61,383 nt of DNA from positions 1 through 61,383 of the forward strand of contig NZ_JAKIKS010000017.1 of assembly GCF_023284005.1 (NCBI RefSeq), given 5' to 3'. The DNA is from Shewanella surugensis. Its GTDB lineage: Bacteria > Pseudomonadota > Gammaproteobacteria > Enterobacterales > Shewanellaceae. The stretch's first letter is position 1. Each line of letters begins with the position of its first letter. This document shows, piece by piece, positions 26,404 to 35,867 of this stretch. Made by a program: the position numbers and the translations under genes. Below the pieces are notes generated by a model. It was not told the origin of the DNA. It worked only from the letters and a program-made list of their open reading frames with translations, and did no database searches.

Positions 26404-29034
26404 ATGTATAATACAAAAACAACTATAATTTCGGCGGCAATTGCTGCCATGTTACCGACTATGGCGCAGGCTGATGTGATCATCAGTGAGTATGTCGAAG
26501 GTAGCAGTAATAATAAAGCCATAGAGCTTTATAATAGTGGTGATAGCGCGGTTGATTTATCAACGTATAGCTTAGTCCGTTATAAAGATGGTGATACAGA
26601 GGCATCTGATTCGGTAACACTTGAAGGTGAGATTGCAGCGGGTGCAGTAAAAGTGATTCACCATTCGAGTGCTGTTCTAGGTTTGGATGAGTCTGTCGAT
26701 GCAATGACGGGTAGCTTAGTGTTTAATGGCGGCGACGCCGTTGGATTACTCAATGGTGATGTCGTTGTCGATGTGGTTGGTGATGTGCCGACTGAAAGTG
26801 GTTGGGGCCAAGATACCACGTTTGCACGTAATACCGATGCTTTAACAGCAAGTGCGGCCTTTGTTGCGAGTCAGTGGACAGCATTAGATAAAGATACCTT
26901 TTCAGGCTTAGGGACTGTCAGCAACGAGGGCGACACACCGGATCCTATCGAAGTTGAACCTTTTGTTTGTGCAGATCATACATTGACACCGATTTATACG
27001 GTACAAGGTACAGGTACGACTAGCCCTTTGATCGACGAAGACACTTTTGAGTCAGCTTCTGAAGTGACTGTTAAGGGGATTGTTACCGCGCGTGGCGAGA
27101 GTTTATTCAAAGGTTTTTATCTGCAAGATGTCGAAGGAGATGGCGTTGCTGAGACCTCTGACGGTATTTTTGTTTACCTAGGTGAAGAAGCACCTGCATC
27201 TATTCAACCAGGCGTTGAAGTGTGCGTGCAAGGATTAGTGAAAGAGTATTATGACCTAACGCAAATTGATATCAAAGATGAGCAAAAAATGGAAGTGGGC
27301 GCCCAAGGTGAGACACTGACTGCGACCAGCTTTTATGTTAATGAGGGCGATAGCTTACAAGCGGCGCTTGAACGTTTCGAAGGCATGAAAATTAAGCTTG
27401 AAGCCACGAATGAGTTATTGGTGAGCCGTAGCTTTAGCTATGATTATGATGCGAGTCGTAACAATATGATGTTGTCACACAAATCGCCTTTAATGAAACC
27501 GACTCAAGTTTATGCACCGCTATCTGAAGAAGCCATCGCTTTAGCGGAAGCAAACCGTTTGAATCAACTTTTCATTGAGTCAGATTATAAGGCTGGTTCA
27601 GGCGTAGTACCTTACTTTAACGAGTTTAATGCCGAAACGGGTTATATTCGTATCGGTGACACAATCGCTGATTTAGAGGGGATGGTGAGTTACAGTTACG
27701 GCCAATACCGCTTGGTCGTCACCAATACACTGGAAGAAACGAATTTCATTCATAATAACGACAGGCTTGATACGCCTGAGGCTGCCTCATTAGGTGATAT
27801 TCGTGTCGCAAGCTTTAATGTATTGAATTACTTCACTCATGCTATCGAAGGCGATGCTAACCCAAGTGGTAGTAATCGTGGCGCCGAGAGCGAAGCTGAT
27901 ATGGTGCTACAACGCACTAAAATCGTCAACGCGATTATTGCTATGAATGCCGATATTGTCGGATTAATGGAAATTGAAAATAACGGCTATGGTGAAAAAA
28001 GTGCCATTCAAAACTTATTAACCGCGCTTAACAGTGGGCTTGAAAAAGAGCAGGCTTATCAGTTTATTGAAATTACTGATGCGGATAAGTATGACGGTCA
28101 ATATTTAGGCTCTGATGCTATTGCTGTGGGTCTTTTATACCGCCCAAGCACCGTTACGCCAGTGGGTGATGCTTTTGTGATTGAGACCCCGGAGCAGCAT
28201 GCACCTGACACTATCATTGCACGTATTAAAGATGGGCAAGCAGAAGCTAACCCTGCTTATGATAAATATCAGCGTCACAGTCTTGCTCAAACCTTCAGCA
28301 TTAATGATGAAAGTTTAACCGTTGTGGTGAATCATCTTAAATCTAAGGGGTCAGCTTGTTTAGAAGATTGGATCGAAGGTGTTGAAAGTAGCGATCCTGC
28401 CGATCTACAAGGTCGTTGTAATGAGTTTCGTGTATCGGCAGCGACTGTTCTCGGTGATGCGTTAAGTACAGTGGAAGGCGATATTCTTGTTATCGGTGAT
28501 ATGAATGCCTATGGGTTGGAAGATCCTATTCGAGTGCTAACCGATTATGACGCCGAAACGTCTGATAGCGCTATATATACCGCATCTCATACGACATTAG
28601 CTGGGGAAGTTTTCGACACTGAAGCTCGTGAGATTAAACAAGGTTATGGCTTTATTAACCTTAATACTGAAGCTCATGGCGCAGCGACTTATTCTTATAA
28701 CTATAGCGGTGAGCTAGGAAATCTTGATCATGCGTTAGGGAATACGAGTGTTGCTGAGCGTGTGGTGGCGATTGAAGATTGGCATATTAACTCGGTCGAG
28801 TCGAATATGTTTGAGTATTCAAGCAAATATACTGGCGATCTTGTTAAGTCTGATAATGCGTTCTCAGCATCCGATCATGATCCTGTGATCATCGCGCTTG
28901 ATTACACAGAAGAAGAGCCTGAGGTTGAGCCAGAAATTGATACTGGCAGTAAGAGCAGCAGTGACGGTGGCTCACTGGGCTTCTTAGGCTTAGGGCTATT
29001 ATCATTATTGGGATTGTCACGTCGCAAACGTTAA
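26404..29034 (+). CDS. exeM: Extracellular nuclease ExeM with GlyGly-CTERM
   Basis: This 876-residue paralogue of the upstream nuclease has the same domain order: signal peptide (to about 23), lamin-tail domain (25-150), OB-fold-like segment, and endonuclease/exonuclease/phosphatase domain with VASFNVLNYF, MEIENNGYGEK, VVNHLKSKGSAC, GDMNAYGLEDP and ASDHDPVIIAL. The tail has SSSDGGSLGFLGLGLLSLLGL followed by SRRKR, a GlyGly-CTERM sorting signal cleaved by rhombosortase in type II secretion systems. It is therefore predicted to be surface-attached or released after tail removal. In Shewanella, ExeM degrades extracellular DNA in biofilms. High identity to copy 1 indicates recent duplication. Confidence 0.93.
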   Translation: MYNTKTTIISAAIAAMLPTMAQADVIISEYVEGSSNNKAIELYNSGDSAVDLSTYSLVRYKDGDTEASDSVTLEGEIAAGAVKVIHHSSAVLGLDESVDAMTGSLVFNGGDAVGLLNGDVVVDVVGDVPTESGWGQDTTFARNTDALTASAAFVASQWTALDKDTFSGLGTVSNEGDTPDPIEVEPFVCADHTLTPIYTVQGTGTTSPLIDEDTFESASEVTVKGIVTARGESLFKGFYLQDVEGDGVAETSDGIFVYLGEEAPASIQPGVEVCVQGLVKEYYDLTQIDIKDEQKMEVGAQGETLTATSFYVNEGDSLQAALERFEGMKIKLEATNELLVSRSFSYDYDASRNNMMLSHKSPLMKPTQVYAPLSEEAIALAEANRLNQLFIESDYKAGSGVVPYFNEFNAETGYIRIGDTIADLEGMVSYSYGQYRLVVTNTLEETNFIHNNDRLDTPEAASLGDIRVASFNVLNYFTHAIEGDANPSGSNRGAESEADMVLQRTKIVNAIIAMNADIVGLMEIENNGYGEKSAIQNLLTALNSGLEKEQAYQFIEITDADKYDGQYLGSDAIAVGLLYRPSTVTPVGDAFVIETPEQHAPDTIIARIKDGQAEANPAYDKYQRHSLAQTFSINDESLTVVVNHLKSKGSACLEDWIEGVESSDPADLQGRCNEFRVSAATVLGDALSTVEGDILVIGDMNAYGLEDPIRVLTDYDAETSDSAIYTASHTTLAGEVFDTEAREIKQGYGFINLNTEAHGAATYSYNYSGELGNLDHALGNTSVAERVVAIEDWHINSVESNMFEYSSKYTGDLVKSDNAFSASDHDPVIIALDYTEEEPEVEPEIDTGSKSSSDGGSLGFLGLGLLSLLGLSRRKR

Positions 29035-29087
29035 TCAAAGGAGCCATTAGCTCTCATTGATTATGGATGTGAAATGAAATTGACATT

Positions 29088-29110
29088 GGGAGCCTTTGGC
29101 TCCCTTTTTT
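29088..29110 (+). terminator. Terminator of exeM
   Basis: GGGAGCC-TTT-GGCTCCC is followed by a T-run. The stem is similar in sequence to the terminator of copy 1, consistent with duplication of the whole unit. Confidence 0.9.
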
Positions 29111-29409
29111 ATTGTTTATGATATTTCGTCATTTTAGATTGACTGCATCAGTGCAAGATTAAACTTAACTTATGATCCAAGCCTGCCCTCCAATATTACC
29201 GTTCCATTGATTTAATTCACTGATTTCATTCATTGAAAGGGGCTTTATCTCTTTGGCTCTTCTGTGTTACTTTTGTTCCTTATTTGTTGTGATTTATGTT
29301 TTATTCGCTTCTGTAGTGATCGCTCTTTATCTGTATTTTAAGCGTGAATAAAGCGTCAGCATGATAACGATAAGCTTAATCGGTAAGTTTGATAAATAAG
29401 GTAGATAAC
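29111..29409. other. Gap before third nuclease gene
   Basis: This is about 300 bases with no gene and no copy of the conserved GTCTGTGACAATCC element seen upstream of copies 1 and 2. Promoter elements were not identified with confidence. Confidence 0.4.
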
Positions 29410-31746
29410 ATGGTTTGTAGAACAAAATTGACTATGACTTCGCTGGCGCTTGCCACGATGTTGCCAAGTATGGCACACGCAGACATGAACAGTCGTAACC
29501 CTTTAAATGAAGTGTTAACCAATACTATCGCGATAGAGATAGAGACAATAGACTGCAGTAATTCTGTTCTCACCCCCATATATGATGTGCAGGGAACGGA
29601 GAGCACTAGCCCTTTAGCGACGATTGAAGAAGGGGTAGATACGGGGGTTTTTTACTCTGAACATGCCATTAATGTAAAAGGCGTTGTCACCGCTCGAGGT
29701 GAGGAATTACTTAAAGGGTTTTACTTAAAAGAAGTGGGGGGGGAGAACTCGCCTTTTAGCTCTGACGGTATTTTTGTGGCGTTAAGTGATATCGCGCCAG
29801 AGGCTATTCAGCCTGGCGTTGAAGTGTGTGTTCAAGGTAAAGTAAAAGAGGACAATGGCCTCACACAAATTGATTTGAGCATAGAGCCTAAAATTGAAAT
29901 AGGTGGTGCAATTGCGATTCCTGAGCCAGTGTTATTGTTTGTCAGTGATGGTGAGAGCTTAACCATCGCACTTGAACGCGTAGAAGGTATGAAAATTAAG
30001 CTTGATATTAATAGTGATATGCATGTTTCGCGTAATTTTGGCTATGATGGCAGTGTGGGCCGTAATAATTTGATGCTATCTCATAAAGGGTCGCTTATTA
30101 AGGCGACGCAGGTCTCTCCTGCTTTATCAAATGCTGCGATTGCAATAGAAACTGCTAATAAGGCTAACCGTTTAATACTTGAGTCAGATATCAAAGCGCC
30201 TGATGGCGTTATTCCTTACTTTAATGATTTTAATGCCCAAACGGCTTATATTCGGGTGGGTGATCGCTTAACGTCATTAGAAGGTATGGTCAGTTTTAGT
30301 GATGGTGAATATCGTTTAATCGCAACCAATACAGTAACGGCAGCCGACTTTACCCACGCACATGATAGAGAGGCGGCACCTGAAATTGCAGAACATGCTG
30401 ATTTAAGAGTCGCGAGCTTTAATGTATTGAATTTTTTTACTTCTGGTTTTGGTGGCCATGAAAATGTCACTCAAGGTGACGATATTCGAGGCGCGAAAAC
30501 AGCAGCCGATCTTGAACTTCAACGCACAAAAATTGTTAATGCGCTGGTTGAGATGAATGCCGACATTATTGGCTTGATGGAAATTGAAAATAATGGATTT
30601 GGTGATAACAGTGCTATTCAAGATTTATTAAATGCGCTCAATAAAGAGTTAGCCAAAGAATTAGCTTACCAATTTATTGAGGTTGCGCCGAGTGATAAAT
30701 ATCAAGGTGCTTATTTGGGCACAGACTCTATCATGGTCGGGCTATTGTATCGCCTAGAAACAGTCTCACCTGTTAATGATGCTTTTGTGATTGCGATGCC
30801 GGAGCAGCATGTTATTGCAGAAGTGGCCGATCGTGGGGTAGCTGCAAACGCTGATAATGGAACCGAAGCTGAACCTGATTTAAACCCTGCGTTTGATCAA
30901 TCTCAGCGCTATAGTTTAGGGCAAACTTTTAGTATTAATGAAGACAGTTTAACAGTCGTGGTGAATCATTTTAAATCAAAAGGATCTGCTTGTTTCGAGG
31001 ACTGGGTGGATAGTAGTGAATTTAGTGATCCGAGTGATTTACAGGGACACTGTAATGAATTTAGGGTATCCGCGGCTAAGATATTAGCCGAGTCAGTGAA
31101 AAGTATTGAGGGTGACTTACTGATTATTGGCGATTTAAACAGTTATGGTATGGAAGATCCTATTAGAGTATTAACCGATTATGACGCTTCAGAGTTAGAC
31201 TTTGGTGCTGCAGATACATCGGTTTGTCCTCTTAAAGCGGCAAATTCAACAACTGATCCGGCTCCAACAGCACAGCCTATTTGCACGGCATCATGGACAA
31301 CCCTTGAGGGGAATGTGTATGAACGTGAGGGCAGTAAAATAGATAAAGGCTATGGTTTGATTAATCTTAATCGTCAGGAAAATGGCTTAACGACGTATTC
31401 ATATAACTATAATGGTGAAAATGGGAGTTTAGATTATGCTATTGGTAATGAGAGCTTAGCTGATAAAGTTGTGAGTGTTATTGACTGGCATATAAATTCT
31501 ACTGAGTCGAACTTATTTGAGTATTCCAGTCAATACACGGGGACGCTGAAAAAAGAGGAGAATGTGTATTCTTCATCGGATCATGATCCCCTTTTGATAG
31601 ATCTTTATTATCCAGATGCAGGCACTATTGAGACGCCAGAAATAACTCCTAAGGCTGAAGAGGATGATGGTGGCAGTTTACAGTTTATGGGTATTGCCTT
31701 ATTGGCATTATTTTCTGGTCTAAGACGCCGAGCATCAAGGTTGTAG
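29410..31746 (+). CDS. Secreted ExeM-like nuclease, copy 3 (no lamin-tail domain)
   Basis: The start is ATG 29410, preceded by AAGG at the right distance; the product is about 778 residues. After the signal peptide (MVCRTKLTMTSLALATMLPS...) there is no lamin-tail domain. The chain goes directly to the OB-fold-like segment (VKGVVTARGEELLKGFYL) and the endonuclease/exonuclease/phosphatase domain (VASFNVLNFF, GLMEIENNGFG, VVNHFKSKGSAC, SSSDHDPLLIDL). An insertion with two extra Cys (VCPLKAANSTTD...ICTAS) lies in the nuclease domain. The tail DDGGSLQFMGIALLALF followed by SGLRRR is a GlyGly-CTERM signal. It is more divergent than copies 1 and 2, so it is the older duplicate. Confidence 0.9.
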   Translation: MVCRTKLTMTSLALATMLPSMAHADMNSRNPLNEVLTNTIAIEIETIDCSNSVLTPIYDVQGTESTSPLATIEEGVDTGVFYSEHAINVKGVVTARGEELLKGFYLKEVGGENSPFSSDGIFVALSDIAPEAIQPGVEVCVQGKVKEDNGLTQIDLSIEPKIEIGGAIAIPEPVLLFVSDGESLTIALERVEGMKIKLDINSDMHVSRNFGYDGSVGRNNLMLSHKGSLIKATQVSPALSNAAIAIETANKANRLILESDIKAPDGVIPYFNDFNAQTAYIRVGDRLTSLEGMVSFSDGEYRLIATNTVTAADFTHAHDREAAPEIAEHADLRVASFNVLNFFTSGFGGHENVTQGDDIRGAKTAADLELQRTKIVNALVEMNADIIGLMEIENNGFGDNSAIQDLLNALNKELAKELAYQFIEVAPSDKYQGAYLGTDSIMVGLLYRLETVSPVNDAFVIAMPEQHVIAEVADRGVAANADNGTEAEPDLNPAFDQSQRYSLGQTFSINEDSLTVVVNHFKSKGSACFEDWVDSSEFSDPSDLQGHCNEFRVSAAKILAESVKSIEGDLLIIGDLNSYGMEDPIRVLTDYDASELDFGAADTSVCPLKAANSTTDPAPTAQPICTASWTTLEGNVYEREGSKIDKGYGLINLNRQENGLTTYSYNYNGENGSLDYAIGNESLADKVVSVIDWHINSTESNLFEYSSQYTGTLKKEENVYSSSDHDPLLIDLYYPDAGTIETPEITPKAEEDDGGSLQFMGIALLALFSGLRRRASRL

Positions 31747-31775
31747 TCGACTAGATTGGTTGCGATAAAAATGAG

Positions 31776-31802
31776 AGAAGGCATATGCCTTCTTTTTTTT
31801 TA
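31776..31802. terminator. Terminator after nuclease copy 3
   Basis: AGAAGGCATATGCCTTCT is a perfect palindrome followed by more than eight T. It lies between the convergent nuclease and arsR genes. Confidence 0.85.
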
Positions 31803-31815
31803 TTTAGTTAATTAT

Positions 31816-32495
31816 TTAGCATGAGATGTTATAGCGTTTTGAAAACAATATGAGCCCTTGTTGAGTAAATTGAATCGCTCTTGAGTCTAAGTCTCTAGTG
31901 GCCCATTTTTTACCGAGTAGATCGGTTAACATCCATTTACCCAGTTGACCCGCCATATGACTGCGTCTTTCGCTCCAGTCTAAACAGGCTTTACATTGAG
32001 GCTGTTTGCTTGTGTTTGATGTAAAGATAGTATTATCGATAGTGTTAAAGAAAAGCTGTCCCTTATTCGTTAATAGGGTGTCGTTATCTCTTTCAATAAT
32101 GTAGTGATTGCACATTAAGCTGTCATATAAGGCAACGCCAAATGTGCCTGCAAGATGATCGTAGCAAACTCGTGCTTGCCTTAATCGTGGATTGTTCGGC
32201 CCTGTTGCGGCTTTAGGGTGTGACAATGTAGCACTGACATTGAGGAGCTGTTCGAGTAAGGCGGCAACTTTTTGATCAGCTAGTTGAAAGTATTTATGTC
32301 GGCCTTGTTTTCTAACGTGAAGTAACTCTCCTTCAAGGAGTTGATTTAAATGGCTACTGGCTGTCGAAGCTGCGATATCGGCCTCAATGGCCAGCTCCAT
32401 AGCAGTCAGGGCTTTACCTGACAGTAATGCCGTCAACTCTTTGCACGGGCAGAGTCACCTATGAGTGCAGCAATATAGGCTATATTGGGGGTCAT
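31816..32495 (-). pseudogene. ArsR-type regulator with 5' frameshift
   Basis: The 206-codon frame begins inside a winged-helix ArsR domain (MELAIEADIAASTASSHLNQ). An ATG at 32495, with GAGGAAA upstream, opens MTPNIAYIAALIGDSARAK, the family N-terminus, in another frame. It stops after KS. Adding one base between 32437 and 32438 gives ...ARAKMLTALLSGKALTAME. The gene is therefore split by one missing base. The remaining part includes HVRKQGRHKYFQLAD and a C-terminal effector domain with QCKACLDWSERR. It could survive by starting at a downstream TTG, or the base could be a sequencing error. It is divergent from the NIPSNAP/ABM pair and probably regulated it. Confidence 0.75.
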
Positions 32496-32655
32496 TCACT
32501 TTCCTCATTCTTATCAGCTATCAATCAATAGTGCTATTTCATTCTGTGTTTGTTTTTTTAGTTCGATGGGGACCGAAGCATAGTGATTTAGTCGGGGTTA
32601 CACTCATTGTCTCTTAATGAAAATAATAAATTGAATATAAAAGGAAATGAGAACG

Positions 32656-32994
32656 ATGACAATCACCTGTTTTATAGAGTATAAAATTGTTCCTGCTAAA
32701 CTCAGACTTTTTCAACAGTATGCTGAAAACTGGGGGGAAATAATTCCCGAATGTGGAGGAGATTTAGTGGGGTATTTTTTACCTCATGAAGGCACGAATA
32801 ATGTGGCATTTGGTTTGATTAGCTTTGTAAACTTGGCAGCATATGAACAGTATCGAAAATGCCTTAAACAAGATGAACAAGGTAAAAACAACTTCATGTT
32901 TGCTCAGCGAGAACAATTTATTTTAGAAGAAAAGCGTACATTCTTAGCCGCGGTTCCCGAAACATACCAGCACAGGATAGGGGGAAAAAGATGA
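32656..32994 (+). CDS. NIPSNAP-family small protein
   Basis: This protein is about 112 residues, starting [20 protein letters not shown] and containing [20 protein letters not shown] and [17 protein letters not shown]. This is the dimeric alpha-beta NIPSNAP fold. ATG 32656 is preferred over 32647 because AAGGAA is then at a good distance. Its stop overlaps the next gene by 4 bases (ATGA), so the two are translationally coupled. It lies divergent from the ArsR-type gene. The substrate is unknown. Confidence 0.75.
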   Translation: MTITCFIEYKIVPAKLRLFQQYAENWGEIIPECGGDLVGYFLPHEGTNNVAFGLISFVNLAAYEQYRKCLKQDEQGKNNFMFAQREQFILEEKRTFLAAVPETYQHRIGGKR

Positions 32995-33323
32995 TAGCAG
33001 TGATTTTTGAAGTGATCCCTAAGACCTCAGGAAAAGAAGAATATTTTTGCATTGCAGCAGAGTTGAAAAGTCATTTAATGACAATAGAAGGGTTTATCTC
33101 TATTGAACGGTTTCAAAGTCTCATTGAACCGACAAAATTCTTATCATTATCTTTTTGGCAAGATGAAGCTTCAGTGAAGCAGTGGCGACAGTATTTTTTG
33201 CATAAAGAAGCGCAAGATCGGGGTAAAAAAGAATTATTTCAGCATTACCGGATCCGAGTTGCTCAAGTGAGTCGTGATTACAGTATTCGTGATCGCCAAC
33301 AAGCACTTATTAATGCGGGTTAA
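32991..33323 (+). CDS. Antibiotic biosynthesis monooxygenase (ABM) domain protein
   Basis: This 110-residue ferredoxin-like fold protein contains [47 protein letters not shown] and [12 protein letters not shown], the usual ABM pattern including the Trp-Arg pair. Such proteins range from quinol monooxygenases to stress proteins with no known reaction. It is coupled to the NIPSNAP gene by an ATGA overlap and lies upstream of a catalase gene, with 368 bases between, on the same strand. A role in oxidative stress is a guess from context. Confidence 0.8.
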   Translation: MIAVIFEVIPKTSGKEEYFCIAAELKSHLMTIEGFISIERFQSLIEPTKFLSLSFWQDEASVKQWRQYFLHKEAQDRGKKELFQHYRIRVAQVSRDYSIRDRQQALINAG

Positions 33324-33513
33324 TTTCCCATGTTGATATTTTGTGTTAATAGAAACACTTATTAATGATTTCTATTATTATTTAAAATTCAAAAGGTAAG
33401 TAGATCTTAATCGAACCAATCGTGTTAACTTAGTGTGTGTTTACATTTGTTTCTATGTTGTTAAACGGTGTTGTTTGTTTCTTACTATTTATAGGGTTAC
33501 TTAATTCTAATCG

Positions 33514-33552
33514 TATATAACGATCAATCCAATCTAAATCAATCGTTATATA
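33514..33552. promoter_or_regulatory. Long inverted repeat upstream of catalase gene
   Basis: TATATAACGAT (33514-33524) is inverted as ATCGTTATATA (33542-33552) with a 17-base spacer. It lies 140 bases before the catalase start. A second symmetric pair ACTAGT...ACTAGT follows at about 33554-33573. It could be a tandem operator for a peroxide regulator. The rest of the 368-base gap holds no gene. Confidence 0.5.
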
Positions 33553-33691
33553 GACTAGTTATCTTCTACTAGTATTAGTTTATCGGTAAATAACGTATAT
33601 CTAGCGATCAAAATGAAGAGAGTTGTCTTAAGGGTGAGTTTTCACTGTCATGATTGCATGAGACGCCTGATAAATAATGAGGATTAAGGTA

Positions 33692-35161
33692 ATGAATTTG
33701 AATGACCAAGATGAGTACTTAACAGCGCAAAATGGGGCTCCAATTGCTGATGATCAAAATTCATTATCAGCCGGAGAGCGTGGTCCTCTATTACTTCAAG
33801 ATTGGCATCTAATTGAAAAATTAGCACATTTTAATCGTGAACGTATACCTGAGCGTGTTGTGCATGCTAAAGGAACGGGTGTATACGGCGTATTTACGTT
33901 AACACGAGATTTAAGTCAATATACCATCGCAGAGCATTTTAATGGTGTGGGTAAAAAAACAGAGTCTTTCGTGCGCTTTTCTACCGTGGGAGGCGAAATG
34001 GGCTCTGCTGATGCAGAGCGGGATCCACGAGGGTTCGCATTGCGCTTTTATACTCAAACCGGTAATCACGATATTGTGGGTAATAATACCCCAACCTTTT
34101 TTCTACGAGATGGAATAAAGTTTCCCGATTTCATTCATACTCAGAAACGTAACCCAGAAACCAATCTAAAAGACCCTCATGCTATGTGGGATTTTTGGGC
34201 ACTTAATCCTGAAGCCTTACACCAAGTGACTATTTTAATGTCAGACCGTGGGATCCCCGCTAATTACAGGCAAATGCATGGATTTGGCTCACACACTTTT
34301 TCATTTTGGAATGCTTCGGGTGAACGCTTTTGGGTGAAATTCCATTTTAAGAGTTTACAAGGAGTGGTTAACTTAACCGCTGAGCAAGCCGATGTTTTAA
34401 AAGGTATCGATCCTGACTCTTCTCAACGGGATATGGTTGCTGCGATCGGTGATGGCCAGTTCCCTCGTTGGGCAATTAAAATTCAAGTAATGCCAGAAGC
34501 GGATGCCAATACCTATCATATTAACCCGTTCGATTTAACCAAAGTTTGGCCTCATAAAGATTATCCGCTGATTGAGATTGGTGAATTAGAGCTTAATCGC
34601 ATGCCTGATAATTATTTTGCTGAAGTGGAGCAAGTTGCACTTGCACCGAGTAATTTAGTGCCGGGAGTGGGAGCTTCACCAGATAAAATGCTCCAAGCGC
34701 GTCTGTTTGCTTATGCTGATGCTCAGCGTTATCGTATTGGGGCGAATTATAATCAGTTACCGGTTAACTGTCCTCATGCGACCAAAGCGGATCATCATCA
34801 GCGAGCTGGCGCAATGGCGGGAACGCAATGCCCTTATAATGGGAGTCAAACTGGCGGGGATAATCGTCCAAATTATGGACCCAACTCTTTAGAAGGATTG
34901 AAAGATGCCACACAATTTGCAGAGCCACCATTGAGATTAGATGGAGAGGCGGATCGTTATAGTCGCTATGATCAAGATGATTTCATTCAAGCGGGTAATC
35001 TTTATCGTTTGTTTTCAGATGATGAAAAAACGCGTCTAGTGAATAACATCACTGGCACGTTATCACAGGTATCACTTGTCACTCAGCAAAAGATGGTTGC
35101 GCATTTTGAAAAAGCGGATAGTGATTATGGCGCTCGAATAAAGCATATATTGGGGTTATAA
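33692..35161 (+). CDS. katB: Haem catalase, clade 3 small-subunit type
   Basis: This catalase dismutates hydrogen peroxide to oxygen and water. The start is placed at ATG 33692 (489 residues), since GAGG lies about 9 bases upstream. The active-site His is in ERVVHAKGTGVYG, the Asn in the VGNNTPTFFLRD region, and the proximal haem ligand Tyr in RLFAYADAQRYRIG. The length fits the clade 3 small-subunit enzymes (about 480-500). A typical intrinsic terminator follows. A KatB-like catalase beside exeM and the GDT1-type gene is also what I recall in Shewanella oneidensis. Confidence 0.95.
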   Translation: MNLNDQDEYLTAQNGAPIADDQNSLSAGERGPLLLQDWHLIEKLAHFNRERIPERVVHAKGTGVYGVFTLTRDLSQYTIAEHFNGVGKKTESFVRFSTVGGEMGSADAERDPRGFALRFYTQTGNHDIVGNNTPTFFLRDGIKFPDFIHTQKRNPETNLKDPHAMWDFWALNPEALHQVTILMSDRGIPANYRQMHGFGSHTFSFWNASGERFWVKFHFKSLQGVVNLTAEQADVLKGIDPDSSQRDMVAAIGDGQFPRWAIKIQVMPEADANTYHINPFDLTKVWPHKDYPLIEIGELELNRMPDNYFAEVEQVALAPSNLVPGVGASPDKMLQARLFAYADAQRYRIGANYNQLPVNCPHATKADHHQRAGAMAGTQCPYNGSQTGGDNRPNYGPNSLEGLKDATQFAEPPLRLDGEADRYSRYDQDDFIQAGNLYRLFSDDEKTRLVNNITGTLSQVSLVTQQKMVAHFEKADSDYGARIKHILGL

Positions 35162-35183
35162 CCTGCCATATTGATTAACCTGG

Positions 35184-35210
35184 AAGGGAAGCTAAGGCTT
35201 CCCTTTTTTA
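35184..35210 (+). terminator. Terminator after catalase gene
   Basis: AAGGGAAGC and GCTTCCCTT form a 9-bp stem with a 4-base loop, followed by a T-run. Confidence 0.88.
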
Positions 35211-35295
35211 TTTCATTCTTAATGACTATGGATATTAAGAAATTAAGCTCGTAGTAGCGTGATTCTTCCTTAGAGAGTTGTGGATGGCTGAGAGA

Positions 35296-35853
35296 TTAAG
35301 GCCATAGCAGTGTGGCGATCCCTTGGATCACAAATAACACTGCACATATGCGATGGATCCAGAGCATAGGCAGTTTATCGGCACTGAATTGAGCTAAGAA
35401 AATCACCGGGACATTCGCGATCATCATGCCTAATGTACTGCCAGCAACCACTAAGGTTAAATCATTATATTTAGCCGCGAGCACCATCGTCGCTATTTGT
35501 GTTTTATCGCCTATTTCTGCAAGAAAGAATAAACTAAATGTGGCCAGAAAAGGACCTAATACGTAAAATCGACTTTCTTTAGCATCAACTTTGTCGGGGA
35601 TAAGGATCCACAAAGCGAGTGAGAATAAGGCGCCTGCAACCCAGTAGCGTACTGTTATGGGAGTGACATAACTCATCAGCCATTCACCTAACCAAGCGGC
35701 GGCAAAATGATTCAGTAAGGTGGCGAGTAACATTCCTAAAATAATGGCGGTTTTATTTTTGAAGCGAGCGGCGAGTATGAGTGCCAGTAATTGGGTTTTA
35801 TCACCAATCTCGGCGATAGCGACACTGATGGTTGAGGTGATTAAAGCTTCCAA
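35296..35853 (-). CDS. TMEM165/GDT1-family Mn2+ exporter
   Basis: This 185-residue inner membrane protein has six predicted hydrophobic segments and two copies of the family motif E-x-G-D-K-T (EIGDKTQLLALIL near 15-27 and EIGDKTQIATMVL near 113-125), the internal duplication of UPF0016. Bacterial members (MneA in Vibrio) export manganese. The start is TTG 35853, with AAAGGAT 7-9 bases upstream. The yybP-ykoY riboswitch directly upstream supports a Mn role. The gene is monocistronic. Confidence 0.88.
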   Translation of the reverse strand: MEALITSTISVAIAEIGDKTQLLALILAARFKNKTAIILGMLLATLLNHFAAAWLGEWLMSYVTPITVRYWVAGALFSLALWILIPDKVDAKESRFYVLGPFLATFSLFFLAEIGDKTQIATMVLAAKYNDLTLVVAGSTLGMMIANVPVIFLAQFSADKLPMLWIHRICAVLFVIQGIATLLWP

Positions 35854-35867
35854 GGTATTGATCCTTT

